NCBI RefSeq assembly: GCF_023702715.1
Contig: NZ_CP098480.1
Coordinates: 2,046,001-2,110,000, forward strand
Direction of reading: 5' to 3'
DNA: 64,000 bases
Origin: Acinetobacter sp. C32I
GTDB lineage: Bacteria; Pseudomonadota; Gammaproteobacteria; Pseudomonadales; Moraxellaceae
Shown here: one piece after another, positions 46,889 to 57,842 of the stretch
Layout of the letters: every line of letters begins with the position of its first letter
How positions within the stretch are numbered: position 1 is the stretch's first letter
Made by a program: the position numbers and the translations under genes
The notes under the pieces: generated by a model
Database searches by the model: none
What the model was told of the DNA's origin: nothing
The model's input: the letters and a program-made list of their open reading frames with translations, nothing else

Positions 46889-47464
46889 ATGATGAATACG
46901 ATAAAGTCCAAAGTTTTCGTTTTATGTAGTTCACTTTTTTTACTCAGTGCACCAACGCTCAGTAACGCACAAACTACCTTATTTTCTAAGCAAGATACTG
47001 CACAAAAAGAATGGGTTGGACAGTCCGCGCCAGACTTTAAACTGCAAGATCAAACTGGCAAATGGCACACCTTAAATCAATATAAAGGCAAATGGGTGGT
47101 GCTATATTTTTATCCTAAAGACAATACTGCAGGTTGTACTCAAGAAGCCAATCAATTTAAATCACTGTATCCACAATTTACCAAATCAAATGCTGTTGTA
47201 CTGGGTGTCAGTCTGGATGATGTCGCATCACATCAAAAATTCTCAGAAAAACTTGGCTTACCGTTCCCAATTCTTGCTGATGATCAGGGCGAACTGGCTA
47301 CTAAATTTGGTATTGTTCGAAACTTGGGTATTACTAAAATTGCCAAACGCGAGAGTTTTTTGATTAATCCTCAAGGCGCGGTGATGTATCACTACACCAG
47401 CGTAAATACTCAAACTCATGCCGATCAAGTGTTGAAGGATTTAAAAACATTACAAAGCAAATAA
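46889..47464 (+). CDS. Exported peroxiredoxin (Bcp/PrxQ family), single-Cys
   Basis: 191 aa. Signal peptide through APTLSNA, then the thioredoxin-fold peroxidase: GQSAPDFKLQDQTGKWHTL, YFYPKDNTAGCTQEA with peroxidatic Cys83. The usual resolving Cys five residues later is Asn here, and the mature protein has no other Cys, so it must use an external thiol. Reduces peroxides, probably in the periplasm. Followed by a terminator. Confidence 0.9.
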   Translation: MMNTIKSKVFVLCSSLFLLSAPTLSNAQTTLFSKQDTAQKEWVGQSAPDFKLQDQTGKWHTLNQYKGKWVVLYFYPKDNTAGCTQEANQFKSLYPQFTKSNAVVLGVSLDDVASHQKFSEKLGLPFPILADDQGELATKFGIVRNLGITKIAKRESFLINPQGAVMYHYTSVNTQTHADQVLKDLKTLQSK

Positions 47465-47504
47465 TCGCTTCAAATATCTCGAGTCAATTTCTGGATTGAT
47501 CATC

Positions 47505-47534
47505 TGCCTAGTTTTTTAAAGACTAGGCATTTTT
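47505..47534 (+). terminator. Intrinsic terminator after the peroxiredoxin gene
   Basis: TGCCTAGT / ACTAGGCA with a 9-nt loop and TTTTT, between the peroxiredoxin gene and the converging benM. Confidence 0.85.
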
Positions 47535-47542
47535 ATACGCGT

Positions 47543-48502
47543 TTAAAAATCAATGCCATTGGAATCATCAATTGGATTCTGATCCAGTGTAAACACAGTC
47601 CGTTGATACGGAATACCTTCCAGATCATAGACCTGATAAACACAATCAAATAACAGCTGTAGGTCTTCACTGCGATCCATTGCCCGTGCCGTCAGAAAAA
47701 TTGGACTGACAGCGCCATTATCCAGAATTGGAATGTAATTGAGATGTGGAAAACGAATGGTATCGGCACTAGCAGGAATCACACACAAGCCTTCACCTGC
47801 GGCCACCAACCCTAAGGCCAGTTGAATTTCCCGCACTTCATGCATATTTTTCGGCACTAAACTATGCTCGGCAAAGATATTCAAAAGCTGGGTCGAAAAA
47901 TTCGGTTTCGGTGAAGTCGGATACATAAACATCTTTTCGTCAATCAGATCTGCCAGATAAACCCCTTCTGTCCGCTGTGCAATAGGATGGCTGGTATGCG
48001 CCGCTACAACCAATCGCTCCTTGCGCAATAAAATCCGTCTGACCGCAGGATCACTAATCCGCAAACGTCCAAAGCCCACATCAATGCGTCCTTCTTTTAA
48101 GGCTTGTAGTTGTTCTGTGGTACTCATTTCAACCAGTTGAATATTGAGATGTGGTTGCTGTTGTCTGAATAAATAGATGATTCTAGGTAGCAATCCATAC
48201 AGTAACGATCCGACAAAACCAATGGTAACACTGCGTTCAATTAGTCCAATCCGTTTCGCCATACTTTTAATTTCTTCAGCATTAGACAAAAGTTTAATCG
48301 CATGCTGATAAAAGAAATGTCCCGCAGGTGTGGTTTGTAGAGGTCGGCTACCGCGCTCAAACAGTTGAATACCCAACTCACTTTCCAAGTTTTGAATCTG
48401 TCGACTCAAAGGGGGTTGAGCAATAAATAGTTTTTCTGCGGCCTTGGTGAAGCTCTGTTCTTCAACAACCGCAACAAAATACCGTAAATGACGTAATTCC
48501 AT
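47543..48502 (-). CDS. benM: LysR-type regulator of benzoate genes, BenM type
   Basis: 319 aa. N-terminal winged helix MELRHLRYFVAVVEEQSFTK to PPLSRQIQNLE, then the effector domain. The sequence closely follows Acinetobacter BenM as I remember it (IGFVGSLLYGLLPRI, GFGRLRISDPA, PSSPKPNFST-like segments). Arg160, reported in BenM for the secondary benzoate site, is present in ILLRKERL. The position equivalent to BenM Tyr293 is Tyr292 (QVYDLEG); CatM has Phe there. This favours BenM over CatM. Activates ben genes with benzoate and cis,cis-muconate. Divergent from benA. Confidence 0.9.
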   Translation of the reverse strand: MELRHLRYFVAVVEEQSFTKAAEKLFIAQPPLSRQIQNLESELGIQLFERGSRPLQTTPAGHFFYQHAIKLLSNAEEIKSMAKRIGLIERSVTIGFVGSLLYGLLPRIIYLFRQQQPHLNIQLVEMSTTEQLQALKEGRIDVGFGRLRISDPAVRRILLRKERLVVAAHTSHPIAQRTEGVYLADLIDEKMFMYPTSPKPNFSTQLLNIFAEHSLVPKNMHEVREIQLALGLVAAGEGLCVIPASADTIRFPHLNYIPILDNGAVSPIFLTARAMDRSEDLQLLFDCVYQVYDLEGIPYQRTVFTLDQNPIDDSNGIDF

Positions 48503-48511
48503 GAGGTTTCC

Positions 48512-48526
48512 ATACCTTTAAGATAT
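48512..48526. promoter_or_regulatory. BenM-like operator, site 1
   Basis: ATAC-CTTTAAG-ATAT resembles the ATAC-N7-GTAT BenM/CatM site with one change. It lies 10 bp before the benM start codon, so binding should also repress benM. Confidence 0.6.
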
Positions 48527-48563
48527 ATAAAAATATAAATTCGGTCTTAGACAGAGTTTACTC

Positions 48564-48578
48564 ATTCTTTTAAGGTAT
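48564..48578. promoter_or_regulatory. BenM-like operator, site 2
   Basis: ATTC-TTTTAAG-GTAT exactly fits the ATTC-N7-GTAT form of BenM sites. Its centre is 52 bp from site 1, about five helical turns. Confidence 0.7.
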
Positions 48579-48750
48579 AGACAAGAGATAAACCGATTAA
48601 GTTATGAATCGCTTCCGCTAGATCCAGCTGCCCACATTCATCCTTATCGGTTCAAGCAACAACACTCGCCACATTCAACTTATTAGGATATCGAGACGCT
48701 TTTAGCGCAACTCGATGACTTCCACAGTTTTGGAAAGTCGGAGAACGGAC

Positions 48751-50133
48751 ATGCCACGTATTCCTGTAATCAATACTAGCCATCTTGACCGCATTGATGA
48801 ATTACTGGTCGATAATATCGACACGGGTGAATTTAAACTGCATCGCTCAGTATTTACCGATCAAGCCCTATTTGATCTCGAAATGAAATACATTTTCGAA
48901 GGCAATTGGGTTTATCTTGCACATGAAAGCCAAATCCTCAATAACAACGATTTCTACACCACCCATATTGGTCGTCAACCTGTCATTATCGCCCGTAACC
49001 GTAACGGCGAACTGAACGCCATGATCAATGCCTGTTCGCATCGTGGTGCGCAACTTTGCCGTCATAAACGGGGGAACAAGGCCACCTATACCTGCCCTTT
49101 CCATGGTTGGACCTTTAACAACTCAGGCAAACTCCTCAAAGTTAAAGACCCAAGTGAAGCAGGTTATTCAGATTGCTTTAACCAAGACGGTTCACATGAC
49201 CTGAAAAAAGTCGCTCGTTTTGAGAATTACAAAGGTTTTTTGTTTGGCAGTCTCAATCCAGATGTACCTTCACTTGAAGAATTCTTGGGTGAAACCAGTA
49301 AAATCATCGACATGATTGTTGATCAATCCGAGCATGGTTTAGAAGTGCTACGCGGCACCTCCTCTTATACCTATGAAGGGAACTGGAAACTCACGGCTGA
49401 AAATGGGGCTGATGGTTATCACGTTTCAGCCGTGCACTGGAACTATGCCGCAACCACACAACACCGTAAAGAAACACAGGCAGCCGATAATATTCGTGCC
49501 ATGAGCGCAGGTTCTTGGGGCAAGCAAGGGGGTGGTTCTTATGGTTTTGAAAATGGTCATATGTTGCTATGGACGCAATGGGCCAATCCAGAAGATCGAC
49601 CAAACTTCCCGAAAGCAGATGAATATACCGAGAAATACGGCGCCGCCATGTCGAAATGGATGATCGAACGCTCGCGTAATCTGTGCCTCTATCCAAACGT
49701 ATATTTAATGGATCAGTTCGGTTCGCAAATTCGAGTGTTACGCCCTATCTCAGTCGATCGCACTGAAGTGACGATTTATTGTATTGCGCCGAAAGGTGAG
49801 GCCCCAGAGGCACGTGCTCGTCGCATTCGTCAATACGAAGATTTCTTTAATGCCTCAGGCATGGCCACACCTGATGACCTAGAGGAATTCCGTGCCTGTC
49901 AGGCAGGTTATGCAGGCATCGCACTGGAATGGAATGACATGTGCCGTGGTTCCAAGCACTGGATTTATGGCCCCGATGATGCAGCCAATGAAATTGGGCT
50001 TAAACCGATGCTCAGCGGAATTAAAACCGAAGATGAAGGTCTCTATCTAGCACAGCATCAGTATTGGTTGCATACCATGAAACACGCCATTGTCGCTGAG
50101 AAGCAAATCGCGGCTCAAGGAGAAAACGCATGA
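48751..50133 (+). CDS. benA: Benzoate 1,2-dioxygenase, large (alpha) subunit BenA
   Basis: Catalytic oxygenase subunit forming benzoate cis-1,2-dihydrodiol. 460 aa from ATG 48751 ([10 protein letters not shown]), preceded by GGAGAACGG. The ATG 12 codons upstream lacks a site and gives a tail not expected in BenA. Rieske cluster ligands are Cys95/His97 and Cys115/His118 ([15 protein letters not shown]). The mononuclear iron site is at [12 protein letters not shown] (Asp221, His224, His229). Translationally coupled to benB. Confidence 0.96.
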   Translation: MPRIPVINTSHLDRIDELLVDNIDTGEFKLHRSVFTDQALFDLEMKYIFEGNWVYLAHESQILNNNDFYTTHIGRQPVIIARNRNGELNAMINACSHRGAQLCRHKRGNKATYTCPFHGWTFNNSGKLLKVKDPSEAGYSDCFNQDGSHDLKKVARFENYKGFLFGSLNPDVPSLEEFLGETSKIIDMIVDQSEHGLEVLRGTSSYTYEGNWKLTAENGADGYHVSAVHWNYAATTQHRKETQAADNIRAMSAGSWGKQGGGSYGFENGHMLLWTQWANPEDRPNFPKADEYTEKYGAAMSKWMIERSRNLCLYPNVYLMDQFGSQIRVLRPISVDRTEVTIYCIAPKGEAPEARARRIRQYEDFFNASGMATPDDLEEFRACQAGYAGIALEWNDMCRGSKHWIYGPDDAANEIGLKPMLSGIKTEDEGLYLAQHQYWLHTMKHAIVAEKQIAAQGENA

Positions 50134-50630
50134 GTATTCAAGATCAAAGCAGCTTGGAAAATATTGCCCAATTTCTCTATCGCGAAGCACGCTTTTTAGA
50201 TGATGAACAATGGGATGATTGGCTGAATTGCTATGCGCCTGAAGCCAGTTTTTGGATGCCAGCGTGGGATGACAATGATCAACTGACTGAAGATCCACAA
50301 GCTGAAATCTCGCTGATTTATTACCCAGATCGCCAAGGACTGGAAGACCGTGTATTCCGCATCAAGACCGAACGCTCTTCTGCCACCATGCCTGATACCC
50401 GTACTTGCCACAATATTGCCAATGTTGAAATCGTAGCGCGCGACGGAGATAAACTCACGGTTCGCTTCAATTGGAATACCTTGAGCTTCCGCTATAAAAC
50501 CACCTATAGCTACTTTGGCATGTCACGTTATGTCATTGATTGTTCGGGTGATGAACCGAAAATCCTGAGCAAATATGTGGTACTTAAAAATGACTATATT
50601 AATCAAGTGATTGATATCTACCACCTGTAA
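50130..50630 (+). CDS. benB: Benzoate 1,2-dioxygenase, small (beta) subunit BenB
   Basis: 166 aa, structural beta subunit of the ring-hydroxylating oxygenase. [20 protein letters not shown] and [20 protein letters not shown], then the cone-shaped NTF2-like fold ending in [13 protein letters not shown]. Overlaps benA by 4 bp. Confidence 0.95.
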   Translation: MSIQDQSSLENIAQFLYREARFLDDEQWDDWLNCYAPEASFWMPAWDDNDQLTEDPQAEISLIYYPDRQGLEDRVFRIKTERSSATMPDTRTCHNIANVEIVARDGDKLTVRFNWNTLSFRYKTTYSYFGMSRYVIDCSGDEPKILSKYVVLKNDYINQVIDIYHL

Positions 50631-50666
50631 AAATAGGTCTCCTCAGCCAAATGGACTGTTGGTTAA

Positions 50667-51719
<1,053 letters not shown>

Positions 51720-51740
51720 TAGCTACAGGAAAATCAAACT

Positions 51741-52526
51741 ATGTCTCAAACTCAAAGATTTAAGCATAAAGTGGTGATTGTCACAGGCAGTGCTCAGGGC
51801 ATTGGCCGTGGGGTTGCACTACAACTGGCGACAGAAGGTGCACAACTGGTCTTGGCCGATCGTTCTGATTATGTGCAGGAGGTACTAGCCGAAGTCAAAG
51901 CCTTGGGTGCTGATGCCATTATGGTTCAAGCCGATCTGGAAAGCTTTGCAGGTGCGCAAAGTGTGGTTGCCAAAACCATTGAACAGTTTGGTCGAGTTGA
52001 TGTTCTGATCAACAATGTCGGTGGTGCAATCTGGATGAAACCTTTTCAGGAATTTTCTGAAGAGGAAATTATCAAGGAAGTGAATCGCTCGTTGTTTCCA
52101 ACTTTATGGTGCTGTCGAGCGGTCTTACCTGCAATGATTCAGCAACAGGCAGGTGTGATCGTCAATGTTTCATCAATTGCCACACGCGGGATTAACCGTA
52201 TTCCCTACTCTGCTGCCAAAGGTGGGGTCAATGCGCTGACGGCATCGTTGGCCTTTGAACATGCCAAAGATGGAATTCGCATCAATGCCATCGCCACTGG
52301 TGGAACCGAAGCCCCACCACGTAAAGTACCACGTAATCAGAATCCACTCAGTCAAAATGAAAAAGATTGGATGCAGCAGGTCGTCGATCAAACTATAGAC
52401 CGTACGTTTATGGGCCGTTATGGCAACATTGAGGAACAGGTCAAAGCGATTGTCTTTGTTGCATCTGATGATGCCTCCTATATCACAGGCAGCGTCATCC
52501 CAGTGGGAGGTGGAGATCAGGGGTAG
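51741..52526 (+). CDS. benD: cis-1,2-dihydroxy-cyclohexadiene carboxylate dehydrogenase BenD
   Basis: 261-aa SDR oxidising and decarboxylating benzoate diol to catechol. TGSAQGIGRGVAL cofactor motif, NNVGGAIWMKPF, catalytic Ser in VSSIATRG, YSAAKGG for Tyr/Lys, and a C-terminus VIPVGGGDQG. 21 bp after benC. Confidence 0.95.
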   Translation: MSQTQRFKHKVVIVTGSAQGIGRGVALQLATEGAQLVLADRSDYVQEVLAEVKALGADAIMVQADLESFAGAQSVVAKTIEQFGRVDVLINNVGGAIWMKPFQEFSEEEIIKEVNRSLFPTLWCCRAVLPAMIQQQAGVIVNVSSIATRGINRIPYSAAKGGVNALTASLAFEHAKDGIRINAIATGGTEAPPRKVPRNQNPLSQNEKDWMQQVVDQTIDRTFMGRYGNIEEQVKAIVFVASDDASYITGSVIPVGGGDQG

Positions 52527-52582
52527 CCCTGATCTTTTGCATTTCAGATAAAGTATAGGATGTGCATGGAGGCCATCAGCGA

Positions 52583-53776
52583 ATGACAACTTTATTCAAA
52601 ACATTAAAACAAGATTGGTCCATTTCAGCCACAGTTGCGGGTTTTCTTGCGGTGCTGATTTCCTATTCAGGACCACTGATTATTTTCTTTCAGGCAGCGC
52701 AACGTGCCCATGTCTCAACAGAGATGATGGTGTCATGGATTTGGGGCATTTCCATCGGTACGGCAGTTGCTGGGATTTATCTCTCTATTAAATATAAAAC
52801 CCCCGTGATTACCGCTTGGTCTGCACCAGGGACGGCGTTATTGGTCACGCTATTTCCTGATATTTCGCTAAATGAAGCAGTCGCCGCTTATATCACTTCT
52901 GCGATTGTGATTTTTCTGATCGGGATTACAGGCTGTTTTGACAAACTACTGAAATGGATTCCTCAGGATGTTGCTGCGGGTATGATGGCAGGCATCCTGT
53001 TTCAATTTGGCATTAATCTATTTACAGCCACAGATCGTATGCCGCTGATTGTGTTTAGCATGTTGATTGTGTTTCTGATCGCGAAACGGCTGATGCCGCG
53101 CTACACCATGATTTGGGTATTGGCTGCTGGAATTTTATTGAGCTTGGTTCTGGGTAAAATGAATCCTGTAGAGATCAGTTTTAACCTTGCTATTCCGCAA
53201 TGGATCAGCCCTGAATGGACATGGAACTCGACCTTGAATCTGGCGCTGCCCTTGATTCTCGTGAGTCTGACAGGTCAATTTTTACCGGGTATGGCGATCA
53301 TGAAACTGAGTGGTTATGACACGCCTGCCAAACCGATTATCAGTGCAACCAGTATTGCTTCTTTAGCCGTGGCTTGTGTCGGTGGTATTACCATTGTGCT
53401 CGCGTCCATTACAGCAGCCTTATGTATGGGTAAAGATGCGCATGAACTGAAAGAAAAACGTTATATCGCAGGGATTGCCAATGGGATTTTTTATATTCTC
53501 GGTGGACTGTTTGCGGGCAGTATTGTAATGCTATTTAGCTTACTACCGAAAGAACTGGTTGCTGCATTAGCGGGTTTGGCTTTGCTGGGTGCAATTTCCA
53601 CCAATATTGCCGTTGCCATGAAAAATGACCAACAGCGCGATGCTGCACTGATTACCTTTCTGGCCACAGCTTCAGGCATGCATTTTTTAGGATTAAGTTC
53701 TGTATTTTGGGGCATTTGTATTGGGGTGATTGCTCATTTCATTCTCACTCAACGCGCTGCAACACAATCCGCTTAA
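52583..53776 (+). CDS. benE: Benzoate/H+ symporter BenE
   Basis: 397 aa. Starts at ATG 52583 with GGAGG 10 nt upstream; a GTG seven codons earlier includes that site. About 11-12 membrane helices. Characteristic runs are WIWGISIGTAVAGIYL, TAWSAPGTALLVTL and GITGCFDKLLKWIPQDVAAGM. Inner-membrane benzoate uptake, last gene of the tight benABCDE group. Confidence 0.92.
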   Translation: MTTLFKTLKQDWSISATVAGFLAVLISYSGPLIIFFQAAQRAHVSTEMMVSWIWGISIGTAVAGIYLSIKYKTPVITAWSAPGTALLVTLFPDISLNEAVAAYITSAIVIFLIGITGCFDKLLKWIPQDVAAGMMAGILFQFGINLFTATDRMPLIVFSMLIVFLIAKRLMPRYTMIWVLAAGILLSLVLGKMNPVEISFNLAIPQWISPEWTWNSTLNLALPLILVSLTGQFLPGMAIMKLSGYDTPAKPIISATSIASLAVACVGGITIVLASITAALCMGKDAHELKEKRYIAGIANGIFYILGGLFAGSIVMLFSLLPKELVAALAGLALLGAISTNIAVAMKNDQQRDAALITFLATASGMHFLGLSSVFWGICIGVIAHFILTQRAATQSA

Positions 53777-54249
53777 GAAAAAAGAGAACAACTCCCTCGA
53801 CTCTCCGCCTTACTGTCGAATAACAGACTACTTTGCCCACTAAAGCTGAGCAATCAAAATTCAGTAAGGCAATTTTAAAAATCTCACTTTAAAGCCTCCC
53901 CCTCATTCAACTTAATTAAATACTCATCATTATTTTAACCAATAGGTAAAATAAAATATTCTGACTTATTTTAATCACACCATAAGTTTATTTAATGATT
54001 TTTCAATTATAAAAAATAAGATTTAAACATCATAAAATAGCTAAAATTCTCACCATTGAATATTTCAACCATATTTAAAAAGAAATTAAATAAAAAAATA
54101 ATAAACATATAAATTTCAATGTATTAATTAAATAAAATCACAATACCTTAAAGACATAAAGATATATCAATTAGGTTTTTGACTCTCACCCAATAACAAA
54201 ATAGCTTAATAAAAAATAACTCGGTACTTCACAAATTGGAGGTGAAGCA
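53777..54249. other. 473-bp AT-rich gap between benE and benK
   Basis: No gene or terminator hairpin that I can support. Very AT-rich from about 53920. Contains one BenM-like sequence near its 3' end (listed separately), so benK probably has its own promoter here. Confidence 0.6.
54143..54157. promoter_or_regulatory. Possible BenM/CatM-like site upstream of benK
   Basis: ATACCTTAAAGACAT shares ATACCTTAAA with the reverse complement of benA operator site 2 and ATACCTT-AAG with site 1. It lies 93 bp before the benK ATG. The right half-site is degenerate. Confidence 0.45.
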
Positions 54250-55605
54250 ATGGATACACATAAGGTCAATATTAATGAGATTATTGATAAAGCCCGTTTT
54301 ACGGCATTTCACTGGAAAGTATTAATCTGGTGTCTCATCATTATTATTTTTGACGGTTATGATCTGGTGATTTACGGGGTCGCCTTACCCTTGCTGATGC
54401 AGCAATGGTCACTGACTGCCGTGCAAGCGGGATTGCTTGCCAGTGCAGCTTTGTTCGGGATGATGTTTGGTGCCATGATTTTTGGCACGCTCTCAGACAA
54501 ACTGGGCCGTAAAAAAACCATTATGATCTGTGTCACTTTATTCAGTGGCTTTACCTTCTTAGGTGCTTTTGCGAAAAGCCCCACTGAATTTGCCATTTTA
54601 CGATTTATCGCAGGGCTTGGCATTGGTGGTGTGATGCCAAACGTTGTCGCATTGATGACCGAATATGCACCGAAGAAAATCCGCAGTACCTTAGTCGCAC
54701 TGATGTTTAGTGGCTATGCCATTGGCGGGATGAGCTCTGCCTTACTGGGTGCATGGTTAGTCAAAGACATGGGCTGGCAAATCATGTTTTTAATTGCAGG
54801 CATTCCGCTATTGCTGTTGCCTGTAATCTGGAAATTTCTGCCTGAATCATTGGCTTTCTTAGTGAAATCGAATCATCACGATCAAGCCAAAATGATTGTC
54901 AGTAAAATCGCACCTGAAACTGAATTAAGCAATCATTCAGAACTGGTTCTAAATGAAAGTACCACGACTGATGCGCCCGTTCGTGCCCTATTCCAACAAG
55001 GTCGTAGTTTCAGCACCTTTATGTTTTGGGTAGCCTTCTTTATGTGTCTGTTGATGGTCTATGCATTGGGTAGTTGGTTACCAAAACTGATGCTACAGGC
55101 GGGTTATTCTTTAGGTGCCAGTATGCTGTTCCTGTTTGCACTGAATATTGGAGGTATGGTTGGCGCGATTGGCGGTGGTGCATTAGCGGATAAATTCCAC
55201 TTAAAACCAGTGATTACCAGCATGTTTGTGATCGGCGCGGCTGCCCTGATCTTACTTGGTTTTAATAGCCCACAATTTATTTTATACAGCCTGATTGCAA
55301 TCGCAGGCGCAGCCACGATTGGCTCACAGATTCTGCTCTATACCTTTGTGGCGCAATTCTACCCAACCGCAGTACGTTCAACTGGGATGGGATGGGCTTC
55401 GGGTATTGGCCGAATCGGTGCCATCATCGGCCCTGTGCTCACTGGTGCTCTGCTGACCTTTGAATTGCCTCATCAAATGAATTTCCTCGCCATCGCGATT
55501 CCCGGCATTATCGCGGCTCTCGCCATCTTCTTGGTGAATTTAAAAGCCTCGGTTGCGGCTCAACCAGCAACGAGCTTCAACCCGCAATCTTCACTGACAC
55601 AGTAA
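54250..55605 (+). CDS. benK: Benzoate MFS transporter BenK
   Basis: 451 aa, aromatic acid:H+ symporter family. 12 predicted helices. The DGYDLVIYGVALPLLMQQW segment and GTLSDKLGRKKTIM (MFS loop 2-3) are typical of BenK/PcaK. GGAGGTG lies 5 nt before ATG. Second uptake route beside BenE; followed by the porin gene at 48 bp. Confidence 0.92.
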   Translation: MDTHKVNINEIIDKARFTAFHWKVLIWCLIIIIFDGYDLVIYGVALPLLMQQWSLTAVQAGLLASAALFGMMFGAMIFGTLSDKLGRKKTIMICVTLFSGFTFLGAFAKSPTEFAILRFIAGLGIGGVMPNVVALMTEYAPKKIRSTLVALMFSGYAIGGMSSALLGAWLVKDMGWQIMFLIAGIPLLLLPVIWKFLPESLAFLVKSNHHDQAKMIVSKIAPETELSNHSELVLNESTTTDAPVRALFQQGRSFSTFMFWVAFFMCLLMVYALGSWLPKLMLQAGYSLGASMLFLFALNIGGMVGAIGGGALADKFHLKPVITSMFVIGAAALILLGFNSPQFILYSLIAIAGAATIGSQILLYTFVAQFYPTAVRSTGMGWASGIGRIGAIIGPVLTGALLTFELPHQMNFLAIAIPGIIAALAIFLVNLKASVAAQPATSFNPQSSLTQ

Positions 55606-55653
55606 TAAAACCATGTGCGCCGAGGACTGGCGCACTGACTTCGGATATGGATT

Positions 55654-56922
55654 ATGAAATTATTACAGCGCTTTTCCCTTACGCGTTTAACGCTTGCAAC
55701 CCTATTGACAATAGGCAGCTGGTCTAGCTCGGTTGCTTTGGCTGCGGAGACAGCTCAGTCAACTCAAGATCAATGGAAATTCACACTTAAAAATGCCTAT
55801 ATTAATCGTGACTATGACAATCCAAACCTGAAAGATACAGGCAGTTGGTCACAGGCAGCCTCTTTATTCTACAAATCAAATATGCAGGATACCCCCCTAC
55901 AAATCGCAGACAAAGCAATCACCATCGGGGCGGATGCTTCGGTGCAATATGCGGTACGTTTAAGCAAGGATAAGCATGTCGCAGATACGGTGTTGCCCTT
56001 TGATCCCCAAACGCAATCACAAGCGTCTGACTATTTAAAATATGGCGCGACCCTCAAACTGGGTTATGACAAAACACTGCTCAGTGTCGGTGAACTCTGG
56101 CTGGATCTTCCTGTGACGGCGGTAGATGCCAGTCGCCAGTTATTGGCATCATATTGGGGCACCAATTTAAAGTCACAACTTTCTGATCAGCTCTATGCCG
56201 AAATAGGCCGAGTCACCAAAGTGTCACCGCGTAATGAAGAAGATTTTAAGAAATTTTCTTTTACTGCCAATGGCAAAACTGAATATTCTGATGGTTTGAA
56301 TTATCTCGATCTGCGTTATCAGCTCACGCCATCGCTGAAGGCCGAATACTACTTTGGTAATTTAGAGGACCTCTACAATAAACACTACCTTGGGCTAGAC
56401 CATACATGGAAACAAGCCAGCTTCACCCTGAATTCCAAGTTTAAATATTTCAATGCCAAAAATGATAGCAGTAACTTTGATATTGATGCGCAAAATATTG
56501 GAATACTGGAAATGCTGAAAGTGAATAATCAGTCTTTTGGTTTAGGCTATCAACAGATTATCGGGGAGTCGGCCTATCCTTTACCTGATGGTTTCCTGCC
56601 TGAAACCTATTTTATCAACTGGAATGCCACAGGCTTCTTCAAAAAGAATGAAAAGTCTTATCATTTGATGTATGGCTATGATTTTAAGGACTATGTGCCG
56701 GGGCTAAATGCGATGCTGAAATATGTCTATGGTCATGATTTTAAGGCGGCCAATGGTGAGAAAAATCATGAAACCGAGTCCAATATTATTGTGAACTATG
56801 CTTTTCAACAGCCTTATCTCAAAGGCTTTGCGCTGCAATACATCCGCATTGACTATGATGTGAAACACGGCAATGACTTTGGCGAAGATCGTTTATTCGT
56901 GAACTACAGTAAAAAATTCTAA
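55654..56922 (+). CDS. benP: OprD-family porin BenP (BenF-like)
   Basis: 422 aa. Signal peptide (LATLLTIGSWSSSVALA, cut near ALA-AE), an 18-strand-type barrel with alternating motifs, and a terminal Phe. FTLKNAYINRDYDNPN and KAITIGADASVQYAVRLS resemble OprD specific channels. Position after benK indicates benzoate entry across the outer membrane; the symbol follows the Acinetobacter name. Confidence 0.85.
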   Translation: MKLLQRFSLTRLTLATLLTIGSWSSSVALAAETAQSTQDQWKFTLKNAYINRDYDNPNLKDTGSWSQAASLFYKSNMQDTPLQIADKAITIGADASVQYAVRLSKDKHVADTVLPFDPQTQSQASDYLKYGATLKLGYDKTLLSVGELWLDLPVTAVDASRQLLASYWGTNLKSQLSDQLYAEIGRVTKVSPRNEEDFKKFSFTANGKTEYSDGLNYLDLRYQLTPSLKAEYYFGNLEDLYNKHYLGLDHTWKQASFTLNSKFKYFNAKNDSSNFDIDAQNIGILEMLKVNNQSFGLGYQQIIGESAYPLPDGFLPETYFINWNATGFFKKNEKSYHLMYGYDFKDYVPGLNAMLKYVYGHDFKAANGEKNHETESNIIVNYAFQQPYLKGFALQYIRIDYDVKHGNDFGEDRLFVNYSKKF

Positions 56923-56966
56923 GTCTTAGTCTGTCAGTTAACTAAACAATTTATCCCCCTAAAACA

Positions 56967-56998
56967 AAAAAGAGAACTTCATTTGAAGTTCTCTTTTT
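56967..56998 (+). terminator. Bidirectional intrinsic terminator after benP
   Basis: AGAGAACTTC / GAAGTTCTCT with ATTT loop, flanked by A and T runs; serves benP and the converging bfr. Confidence 0.92.
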
Positions 56999-57024
56999 AT
57001 GTCTCACACCTTCAATCAGATCGA

Positions 57025-57489
57025 TTAAATTTGTGACTGAATATAATTCTGCAAACCAATCAATTCAATTAAACGTAATTGCTTTTCTAACCAATAGGTA
57101 TGATCTTCTTCTGTATCAGAAAGCTGCTGACGCAACATATCACGGCTAATATAGTCGCCTTTTTCTTCACACAGCTTAATACCCACTGCCAATTTTTCAC
57201 GCACATGGTATTCAAGTGCCAAATCTGCCTTTAAACAGCTCACAACATCTGTACCGACATTGATGTCTTCACGATTCATGTTTGGTTGAGCACCTAAGAA
57301 CAACACACGACGAATGATTGAATCCGCATGAGATGCTTCTTCTTGCATTTCATGGTCAATACGCTCGTAGATTTTGCTCAGGCCCCAATCTTCGTACATT
57401 CTTGAATGAATTAAATATTGATCACGAGCAGCCAATTCACCGCCAATGAGCATATTTAAATAGTCGATGACTTCTGGATTGCCACGCAT
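57025..57489 (-). CDS. bfr: Bacterioferritin-like iron storage protein without heme Met
   Basis: 154 aa, four-helix ferritin fold. Ferroxidase ligands are all present: Glu18, Glu51, His54, Glu93 (equivalent to 94), Glu127, His130. Position 52, the heme-binding Met in E. coli Bfr, is Ala ([11 protein letters not shown]), so this subunit should not bind heme by itself. [10 protein letters not shown] ends the protein as in Bfr. May work alone or in mixed shells. Converges with benP. Confidence 0.92.
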   Translation of the reverse strand: MRGNPEVIDYLNMLIGGELAARDQYLIHSRMYEDWGLSKIYERIDHEMQEEASHADSIIRRVLFLGAQPNMNREDINVGTDVVSCLKADLALEYHVREKLAVGIKLCEEKGDYISRDMLRQQLSDTEEDHTYWLEKQLRLIELIGLQNYIQSQI

Positions 57490-57842
57490 AATACTTACTC
57501 CTATCGAATGACAATATTATGGCCAAGTTACAATAGAATTGCAAAAACAAAAGTGTGTAAGTTTATGATTTTTATAAAATTAAAATGAGAAACATACGCA
57601 TTTACAGTTCTAATTAGCTCAATTTATCTAAATAAAATAAGCCTTTGCATATCATTTATGATTTTAAAAAGAGATAATTCCATTGAAAATCATTTGTTTG
57701 ATTTTTTGTAACGATTAGCAATGCTTCTTATTTCGCCGATGTTTTGATCAAAAAAGCATAAAAAATGACTGCTCAGCTGTTGTTTGTTTAAGCAAAATTC
57801 GGTAAATAACAGCAATCACAAAAACATAATGTGGAAACCACA
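57490..57842. other. 353-bp gap between bfr and the reductase gene
   Basis: AT-rich divergent promoter region. I see no gene, clear hairpin or recognisable Fur or OxyR site. Confidence 0.6.

Noticed and set aside
48715..48750. 12-codon longer BenA start
   Set aside because: GGAGAACGG sits immediately before ATG 48751; the upstream ATG has no such site and the extra residues are not expected in BenA.
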